The position numbers and the translations under genes were made by a program. A stretch of DNA of 64,000 nt from Peptococcaceae bacterium CEB3 (GTDB taxonomy: Bacteria > Bacillota > Desulfitobacteriia > Desulfitobacteriales > Desulfitobacteriaceae). Under the pieces are notes generated by a model, which was not told the origin of the DNA, did no database searches, and saw only the letters and a program-made list of their open reading frames with translations. The stretch lies in assembly GCA_001029295.1 (NCBI GenBank), contig LDXJ01000064.1:310001-374000 (forward strand), in the 5' to 3' direction. This document shows positions 58,738-64,000 of this stretch, in pieces; the first letter of the stretch is position 1, and each line of letters begins with the position of its first letter.

Positions 58738-59940
58738 TCAGCGCACTTCATAGAGATAGTGTCCCATTTTGAGTTTCTTGGTTTTGAGATATTGGGCATT
58801 TTCCGGTTTGGCAGGCATTTCGATAGGCACGCGTTCCACAACTTCGAGTCCGTACCCTTCAAGCCCGACGATCTTGCGCGGATTGTTGGTCATCAGACGT
58901 GCCCTGGAGATGCCGAGATCCGCCAGGATCTGGGCGCCCACGCCGTAGTCCCGCATGTCCGGGGGAAAGCCCAATTCCAGATTAGCTTCCACGGTGTCCT
59001 TTCCTTCCTCTTGCAGCTTATATGCTTTCAGTTTGTTCATAAGGCCGATGCCCCGGCCTTCCTGGCGCATGTAGAGGAGAACTCCCCGGCCTTCCGCTTC
59101 GATCTGCCGCAGGGAGGAGGCAAGTTGGTCGCCGCAATCACAGCGCCGGGAATGAAAAACATCACCCGTCAGGCATTCGGAATGTACCCTGACCAAGACC
59201 GGTCGGCCGTCGGCCACATCCCCTTTGACCAAGGCAAGGTGGTCTTTCCGGTCTAGGAGACTGCGATAGCCTATGGCTTGGAAATCTCCGAAATCCGTGG
59301 GTAAATGAACGCTTTCCACCATCTCTACCAGTTTTTCGGTACGGCGGCGGAAGCGGATCAAATCCTTGATGGTGATGATTTTCAAGCCGTGCTTGAGCAC
59401 AAATTCCATCAGGTCCGGGACCCGAGCCATGGTTCCGTTTTCATTCATGATTTCGCAAATCACGCCGGCCGGTGTCAATCCGGCGGCTCGCGCCAGATCC
59501 ACCGCGCCTTCGGTGTGGCCGGCGCGGACAAGTACCCCGCCCGGGCGGGCCTGCAGAGGGAAAATGTGTCCGGGGCGACGCAAATCCGCAGGCAGACTGG
59601 CAGAGTCGCACAGGACTTTGACGGTGGCCGCCCGCTCAAACGCGGAAATTCCGGTGGTGCTGGTGGCAGCGTCCGCACTGATGGTGAAGGCTGTTCCATG
59701 CGGGTCGGTGTTTTGGGAGACCATGGGATCCAACTGAAGTGCTTGGATGCGTTCTTGCGTGAGGGGAACACAAATCAAGCCGCGGGCATGGGTCGCCATG
59801 AAGTTAATGGCTTCGGGAGAGACGTGGTCGGCAGCCATGAGAAGGTCTCCTTCGTTTTCCCGATCTTCGTCATCGACGACGACGATCATTTTTCCTGCCC
59901 GAATGTCCTCGATAGCTTCTTCGATCGTGTTAAAAGACAT
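58738..59940 (-). CDS. ribBA: Bifunctional DHBP synthase / GTP cyclohydrolase II
   Basis: A 400-residue fusion. The N-terminal half (1-200) is 3,4-dihydroxy-2-butanone 4-phosphate synthase, with [21 protein letters not shown] and [29 protein letters not shown]. The C-terminal half is GTP cyclohydrolase II, with the zinc cysteines in [21 protein letters not shown] and the guanine loop [10 protein letters not shown]. It supplies both branches of riboflavin synthesis. It lies between ribE and ribH. Confidence 0.97.
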   Translation of the reverse strand: MSFNTIEEAIEDIRAGKMIVVVDDEDRENEGDLLMAADHVSPEAINFMATHARGLICVPLTQERIQALQLDPMVSQNTDPHGTAFTISADAATSTTGISAFERAATVKVLCDSASLPADLRRPGHIFPLQARPGGVLVRAGHTEGAVDLARAAGLTPAGVICEIMNENGTMARVPDLMEFVLKHGLKIITIKDLIRFRRRTEKLVEMVESVHLPTDFGDFQAIGYRSLLDRKDHLALVKGDVADGRPVLVRVHSECLTGDVFHSRRCDCGDQLASSLRQIEAEGRGVLLYMRQEGRGIGLMNKLKAYKLQEEGKDTVEANLELGFPPDMRDYGVGAQILADLGISRARLMTNNPRKIVGLEGYGLEVVERVPIEMPAKPENAQYLKTKKLKMGHYLYEVR

Positions 59941-59991
59941 GTTTTACACTCCTTTTCAGGTGAAATCCGAACGTGAGAGCGGGCGGCGATT

Positions 59992-60732
59992 TCAGAGAAA
60001 TCCGTGCTCGCTGAGGAAAGCAAGAGAGAGTTCCTTACTGGGCCGGGCTTCATTGGGCCTGCCTTCGTTGAGTCCGGCTTCATTGAGTCCCGCCTCGTTG
60101 AACCCGGCTTCAATGGAGTTGATGTTCTTGGAACCGGTTTCCTGCCTTGCCTGGAGAAATCTCTCTACGTATTTGCCGATGAGATCTGTCTCCAAATTGA
60201 CGCGGCTGCCTACACCTTTTTTGCCCAGGGTGGTCTCTTTCCATGTATGGGGAATGAGGGAAACAGAAAAGTTATTTTCTCCGACAGCGATGACGGTCAG
60301 GGAAATCCCGTCAACCGCCACGGAGCCGCGGGGCAGTATGTGACGCGCGAGTGCCGGTTCGGCCGCAATTTCGTAAACCCTGGCGATTCCCTTGGGTTCA
60401 ATGCGCGCAATCAGTCCGGTTCCGTCTATATGCCCGCTGACCAGATGGCCCCCCAGGCGGGACTGAAGCTGCAAAGCCCGTTCCAAGTTCACGTAGCTGC
60501 CCCGTTTCAGCTGGGCCAAATCGGTTTGGGCCAAGGTCTCGGCCATGACATCAGCCGTGAAGCCGGCGGTGCTTTGTTCAACGACCGTGAGGCAGACTCC
60601 GTTGACCGCGATGCTGTCGCCGATCCGTGTTCCCTCGAGAACTTTTTGCGCCCGCACGGTCAAGCGGGCCGATTGAGGCAGGACCTTGATCTTTTCGACT
60701 TGGCCCAGTTCTTCCGCAATGCCTGTAAACAT
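59992..60732 (-). CDS. ribE: Riboflavin synthase with a repeat-rich C-terminal tail
   Basis: A 246-residue riboflavin synthase (alpha type) that dismutates lumazine to riboflavin. Two similar lumazine-binding halves are seen: [15 protein letters not shown] and [19 protein letters not shown], with the active-site SFTL-like [25 protein letters not shown]. The usual length is about 215. The last 35 residues are an extra tail of repeats ([25 protein letters not shown]), encoded by 15-bp DNA repeats at about 60041-60118. ATG 60732 is better spaced from GAGGTG than 60735. The tail may be neutral expansion. Confidence 0.94.
   Translation of the reverse strand: MFTGIAEELGQVEKIKVLPQSARLTVRAQKVLEGTRIGDSIAVNGVCLTVVEQSTAGFTADVMAETLAQTDLAQLKRGSYVNLERALQLQSRLGGHLVSGHIDGTGLIARIEPKGIARVYEIAAEPALARHILPRGSVAVDGISLTVIAVGENNFSVSLIPHTWKETTLGKKGVGSRVNLETDLIGKYVERFLQARQETGSKNINSIEAGFNEAGLNEAGLNEGRPNEARPSKELSLAFLSEHGFL
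60041..60118 (-). repeat. 15-bp tandem repeats at the 3' end of ribE
   Basis: About five near-copies of a 15-bp unit (plus-strand forms GAGTCCGGCTTCATT, GAGTCCCGCCTCGTT and GAACCCGGCTTCAAT) encode NEAG(F/L) repeats at the riboflavin synthase C-terminus. This is another example of the micro-duplications common in this window. Confidence 0.8.
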
Positions 60733-60746
60733 CATTCACACCTCGT

Positions 60747-61895
60747 TCAGAAGAGTGGGTTTCCCGGCGGGAAATGTCCCCGCCGGTTGGCAACATATCC
60801 CGTAACGTGGAGGTCGCCGGTTTCCCTGCTCACTTCGACCCGGGTCAAGTCAATCGCGTCACTCATCCGGGCCGCCGTGAATCCGGAGAAAGGGGAAGGG
60901 CCGTTGCCGCCGACGAATTTAGGGGCGAGAAAAAACTCAATCTTATCTAAGAAGCCGCCTGTCAAGAGCTGCCCTGCCAATCCGCCGCCCCCTTCGAGCA
61001 AAACCGCGGTCCAACCATGTATCGCCAGGTCCCGCAGCAGGGTCTCCAAGGGGACATAACGAGAGGTTTCGTATTGCCAGACTTCGACAGCCGGCAGGTG
61101 GCGCAGGCGTTCCACCTTGTCACGGTCGGCCGCGAAAGTGGTGGCGATAAGACAGGGTGCGGAAGGGGACGAGGAAAGCACTAAGGCATCTTCCGGCAAG
61201 CTTAGGGTACCGTCGACGACGAGACGGACAGGGTCTCTGCCGCCGGGAAGGCGACAGGTCAAGCGCGGGTTGTCCTGGCGCACTGTTCCGCTTCCGACCA
61301 TAATGACATCGGCAAGATTGCGCAAGCGGTGTGAGAATTCGCGGGATTGCGGGGAACTGACCCAGCGTGAGTCTCCGCTTTCGGTGGAAATCCGGCCATC
61401 TAGGGTCAGGGCTGATTTGTATGTCACGAACGGCAGCCCGGTTACGATAGACTTGAGAAAGACTTCGTTGAGCCGGCCGGCTTCAGCGGCCATAAGTCCG
61501 ACCTTGACATCGAGGCCGGCCGCACGTAAGCGTTCGATGCCGCGGCCGGCGACGAGGGGATTGGGGTCAGCCATCGCGATGACGACTTTTTGCAGCCCGG
61601 CTTGAATCAGGGCGTCCGCACAGGGGGGAGTCCGGCCATAATGTGAACAGGGTTCCAAAGTGACGTAAGCGGTAGCCCCCCGGCTTTGGCCCCCCGCTGC
61701 CGCCAGGGCATGAACTTCGGCGTGAGGGGTTCCCGCTTTGTGGTGGAACCCTTCGCCGACAATTTCGCCGTCACGCACGATGACACAGCCCACCATGGGG
61801 TTGGGGCGGGTCCTCCCTTCGGCCTGCTTAGCCAAGAGTAACGCCCTTTGCATGTGCTCGCGGTCTGACGGTGTAAAGACTGTTTCTTCGTTCAT
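60747..61895 (-). CDS. ribD: Bifunctional riboflavin deaminase/reductase
   Basis: A 382-residue RibD. The N-terminal zinc deaminase has PNPMVGCVIVRDGEIVGEGFHHKAGTPHAEVHAL and PCSHYGRTPPC (His and two Cys ligands). The C-terminal reductase has TYKSALTLDGRIS, DVIMVGSGTVRQDNPRLTCRL and LLEGGGGLAGQLL. It carries out the second and third steps of riboflavin synthesis. It is the first gene after the FMN riboswitch and its terminator. Confidence 0.96.
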   Translation of the reverse strand: MNEETVFTPSDREHMQRALLLAKQAEGRTRPNPMVGCVIVRDGEIVGEGFHHKAGTPHAEVHALAAAGGQSRGATAYVTLEPCSHYGRTPPCADALIQAGLQKVVIAMADPNPLVAGRGIERLRAAGLDVKVGLMAAEAGRLNEVFLKSIVTGLPFVTYKSALTLDGRISTESGDSRWVSSPQSREFSHRLRNLADVIMVGSGTVRQDNPRLTCRLPGGRDPVRLVVDGTLSLPEDALVLSSSPSAPCLIATTFAADRDKVERLRHLPAVEVWQYETSRYVPLETLLRDLAIHGWTAVLLEGGGGLAGQLLTGGFLDKIEFFLAPKFVGGNGPSPFSGFTAARMSDAIDLTRVEVSRETGDLHVTGYVANRRGHFPPGNPLF

Positions 61896-61963
61896 CGTGA
61901 TGTCACTTCCGTTTAAGCGAATTAAGCGAATTTGGCCTGCTCAGAAAGCCAAAGCCCCAGATG

Positions 61964-61991
61964 AAAAAAGCACCCGAAATCCTCCGGGTGC
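61964..61991 (-). terminator. Attenuator terminator of the FMN riboswitch
   Basis: On the reverse strand GCACCCG (61991-61985) pairs with CGGGTGC (61976-61970), followed by a six-T run (61969-61964). It lies about 45 bases downstream of the aptamer and before ribD, as expected for FMN-dependent termination. Confidence 0.85.
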
Positions 61992-62036
61992 CTGTAACGC
62001 AAGCAAGAAAACAAAGCCAACTGCTAAGCCGGCCTT

Positions 62037-62140
62037 CCCTCTTCCCATCCAGACTGTAACTGTCGGCTCCGGAATCACACCGGATCTGCCAAAACGGCTC
62101 GCGGGCTCTACCGCCGGTAAGGATTTTCACCTATCCCCAG
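62037..62140 (-). promoter_or_regulatory. FMN riboswitch (RFN element)
   Basis: The reverse strand contains the RFN consensus blocks in order: GGATAGGTGAAAATCC near 62132, TTACCGGCGGTA, GCCCGCGAGCC, then GTGATTCCGGAGCCGACAGT, followed by AGTCTGGATGGGAAGAG near 62037. With FMN bound, it would let the downstream terminator form and shut off ribD-ribE-ribBA-ribH. Confidence 0.95.
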
Positions 62141-62336
62141 AGGAGCAAAAAACCATATGTGATTGATGACTGACGAGATTATGCTTGGATAAGATTGACA
62201 AAATTGATGAGATATGTGATATGAGATTCATGAGATGTGACTCGTAACCTATAGGCACTTGGATGAATATTCATGTCGGCCTTATCTTAGATCAAATTTT
62301 TGTTTTTGGCAAGTCCCATGCTAAAGAGTTGCTTGC

Positions 62337-62936
62337 TCAAGAGTTGCGTTTCTCAGCCTCAGGCATGCTGCCCGGGGCAAGCTCGGGGTGGTCCGCCAAG
62401 AAGTCCTTTTGCAACATCCCCAGAAGAACCGCGTCACGGTATTGTCCCAAAACGTAGCGCGCCTCGCGCAGGCGGCCTTCAATCCGGAAGCCCACCTTTT
62501 CATAGGCTTTCAGGGCCCGGACATTTCCGTCCCAAGTGTCAAGTTGCAAGCGATAAAAGTTCCATTGGCGGAAGAGATACCCGGCCAGGGTGAATAGGGC
62601 GTCCGAACCATAGCCCCGGCTCCAGTAAGCTTTGTCCCCAATGGTGATAAACACGGTGGCTGAACGGGCAGGAATGTTCAGCTGACGGAAACCGGCGTAG
62701 CCGATCATTTTCTTATCGGCCGTCAGGATGGCATAACGGTATTCGTCCTTTAACCCGGCCCCGGCGTCTCCGGGTTCTAAAATGCGTTCGGCCAAAGCAT
62801 TCTTGCTGAACATCGTAGAGAGTGGCCAAGCCGCGTTGGCCCAGAAGTTGACTTCCTGGTCGTTGTACCAAGTCCGGAGGAGTTCCAGGTCAGTTTCTTC
62901 CAGCGGACGCAGATAGGTTTTTTCGCCTTGCAGCAT
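62337..62936 (-). CDS. GNAT-family acetyltransferase (RimJ/RimL-like)
   Basis: A 199-residue acetyltransferase similar to ribosomal-protein N-terminal acetyltransferases. It has LRPLEETDLELLRTWYNDQEVNFWANAAWPLS at the start, IGYAGFRQLNI, VFITIGDKAYWSRGYGSDALFTLAGYLF with the acetyl-CoA loop, and LQLDTWDGNVRALKAYEKVGFRIEGRLREA. The substrate is not evident. It lies between the riboflavin leader and the tRNA-Pro gene on the same strand. It starts with ATG after GGGGGTAAC. Confidence 0.87.
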   Translation of the reverse strand: MLQGEKTYLRPLEETDLELLRTWYNDQEVNFWANAAWPLSTMFSKNALAERILEPGDAGAGLKDEYRYAILTADKKMIGYAGFRQLNIPARSATVFITIGDKAYWSRGYGSDALFTLAGYLFRQWNFYRLQLDTWDGNVRALKAYEKVGFRIEGRLREARYVLGQYRDAVLLGMLQKDFLADHPELAPGSMPEAEKRNS

Positions 62937-63005
62937 TTCCCGTTACCCCCCAAAAAGATCACAACGGAGTCAAAACTCATCACAAGAGAGTCAAAACTCA
63001 AACTT

Positions 63006-63035
63006 AAAGGATCTCCGCAAGCCCGGAGATCCTTT
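63006..63035 (-). terminator. Intrinsic terminator downstream of tRNA-Pro
   Basis: A perfect 11-bp stem: AAAGGATCTCC (63006-63016) and its complement (63025-63035), with an 8-base loop. On the reverse strand it is followed by AAGTTT. It sits just past the tRNA 3' end. Confidence 0.75.
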
Positions 63036-63043
63036 ATTATCCA

Positions 63044-63120
63044 TGGTCGGGGCGACAGGATTCGAACCTGCGGCCTCTTGGTCCCGAACCAAGCGCGCTA
63101 CCAAACTGCGCCACGCCCCG
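63044..63120 (-). tRNA. tRNA-Pro (CGG anticodon)
   Basis: The reverse strand gives a full cloverleaf: acceptor CGGGGCG pairs with CGCCCCG, the D arm has GCGC-AGTTTGGT-AGCGC, and the anticodon stem is CTTGG/CCAAG with loop TTCGGGA (anticodon CGG). The T arm is CAGG-TTCGAAT-CCTG and the discriminator is A. The CCA end is encoded (63044-63046). It should read CCG codons. Confidence 0.96.
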
Positions 63121-63530
63121 TCAAACCGAACGAATATTATATTACCAAAGCGGAACAGAGGTGTCAAGGCTTCTGCCCGCCGTTTAACGGCCGAACCGAA
63201 GATTCTCTCAAGCACCCCGCAGATTCTTTAAGTACCTTGCGGAATATTTAAGCTTCCCGCAGATTCTTTGGGCACCCGGCATCTTTCACCAGCCCTTCGA
63301 CTATACGGTTTGGACTTTTTTGGCTATACTGTAGGGGACGGCCAAAAGCCAATCCGGAAGATGCCGAACATCCGGTCCGCCGCCGCAAGCAAGAAGTCAA
63401 GGCGCTGACGGTTCCGAGATGTCCGGGGGCCGGGAGAGATGCGGAGCCCGGCGTGCGAGGCAAACGGCTCAGGTGGTTGAACCGACCGGTGAGGATCTAT
63501 CGTGAATGTACACGGGGGAGAGGGAAGCTT
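63121..63530. other. Intergenic stretch with about 20-bp repeats
   Basis: No gene is supported. Near-repeats such as CGCAGATTCTTTAAGTAC and CGCAGATTCTTTGGGCAC occur between about 63220 and 63275. TATACT (about 63325) could be a -10 for degV, but no good -35 is seen. Confidence 0.4.
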
Positions 63531-64000
63531 TTGCGGAAAACGGCTGTGGTGATGGATTCTACCGGGTATTTGACCCAGGATATCCTGGAAAAGTTTCAAA
63601 TCCGGGTAGTTCCCCTCAACGTAACTATAGGGGAAGAAACTTTTGCCGAAACAGAGATCAGTACGTTAGATTTTCTGAGCAAACTCCGGCGAAGTTCCGC
63701 TTTCCCGACCACTTCCCAGCCTTCGGTCGGGGATTTCCTCAGAGTCTATGAGGATTTATTTGCCGCGGGGGCCGAGAGCATCGTCAGCCTGCACTTGTCG
63801 GAAGGCTTGAGCGGGACGGTAGTGGCCGCCCGCATGGCCCGGGATCTGGCGACAAAGCACGATGTGCACGTCCTTGACTCAGGAACCGGGGCCCTGGCTT
63901 TCGGTCTTTTGGCTTGGGCGGCGGCGGAGTGGGCCGAAGCGGAGGTCCCCGTGCAGCGGATCGTCGAACGCCTGCAGGAATTAAAAAGGGAAACGAGACT
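63531..64000 (+). CDS. DegV-family fatty-acid-binding protein (partial)
   Basis: The first 156 codons of a DegV protein, which binds fatty acids and, as FakB, supplies them to a fatty acid kinase. The start KTAVVMDSTGYLTQDILEKFQIRVVPLNVTIGEETF, the FPTTSQPSVGDFLRVYEDL loop and SLHLSEGLSGTVVAARMARD are typical. Relative to the usual S-T-S/A-D order, the ligand-contacting STGYL differs slightly. It starts with TTG, with GGGGGAGAGGG 6-7 bases upstream. It continues past the end of the window, and the downstream half is not visible. Confidence 0.88.
   Translation, partial: MRKTAVVMDSTGYLTQDILEKFQIRVVPLNVTIGEETFAETEISTLDFLSKLRRSSAFPTTSQPSVGDFLRVYEDLFAAGAESIVSLHLSEGLSGTVVAARMARDLATKHDVHVLDSGTGALAFGLLAWAAAEWAEAEVPVQRIVERLQELKRETR

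Overview
The window comes from a Gram-positive, spore-forming bacterium of the Bacillota. Supporting features are strong AGGAGG-type ribosome binding sites with frequent GTG and TTG starts, a SigH-like sigma factor, a CotF-like coat protein, a candidate CtsR operator in front of dnaJ-clpB, an FMN riboswitch on a ribD-ribE-ribBA-ribH operon, and lipoprotein-type ABC binding proteins. The genus cannot be told from the sequence alone. Methylmalonyl-CoA genes, a UbiD-family decarboxylase and an iron-sulfur flavoprotein fit an anaerobic, Clostridia-like lifestyle.

Layout. (1) 1-4.7 kb: a propionyl-CoA/methylmalonyl-CoA module (end of the mutase large subunit, B12-binding small subunit, epimerase, carboxyltransferase, biotin carboxylase, biotin carrier), followed by a conserved unknown gene and a convergent rRNA methyltransferase. 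(2) 7-9.1 kb: a possible 0.4-kb non-coding RNA, a heptad-repeat coiled-coil protein and an FCD-type regulator. (3) 9.4-31.7 kb: a large peptidoglycan-salvage island. It holds NamZ, an AmiE-like hydrolase, a MurK-like kinase, an S15-like peptidase, a sugar ABC transporter without its own ATPase, MurQ, L-Ala-D/L-Glu epimerase, MurR, a complete Opp/Dpp transporter, two GNAT proteins, a PIG-L deacetylase and NagZ. (4) 31.8-42.1 kb: an amidohydrolase, an M20 peptidase, a remnant of a PLP-enzyme C-terminus, LD-carboxypeptidase, aspartokinase (reverse strand), then an uncharacterised set of membrane protein, DUF3870, dihydrodipicolinate-reductase-like protein, DUF4438 and D-aminopeptidase DppA. (5) 42.3-45.1 kb: a peptide-binding lipoprotein gene broken by a TnpB-only IS200/IS605-type element. 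(6) 45.2-56.8 kb: a tiny transcription unit, iron-sulfur flavoprotein, phosphoglucomutase, dnaJ-clpB, LpdD-UbiD, a DUF2007 protein, MarR and two small coat-like proteins. (7) 56.8-64 kb: reverse-strand sigma factor with a membrane-protein partner, the riboflavin operon, a GNAT gene and tRNA-Pro, then the start of a DegV gene.

How the parts fit. In the salvage island, muropeptides or sugars would be imported by the two ABC systems. NamZ and NagZ would release MurNAc and GlcNAc in the cytoplasm, the AmiE-like and LD-carboxypeptidase enzymes would trim the peptides, and the kinase plus MurQ would convert MurNAc to GlcNAc-6-phosphate. The epimerase and several peptidases would finish the stem peptide. 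No PTS (MurP) gene is present, and none of the glycan hydrolases has a signal peptide, so this looks like an import-first, ABC-plus-kinase version of the Bacillus pathway.

A second theme is the large number of short tandem duplications (15-37 bp units), in intergenic DNA and inside protein tails.
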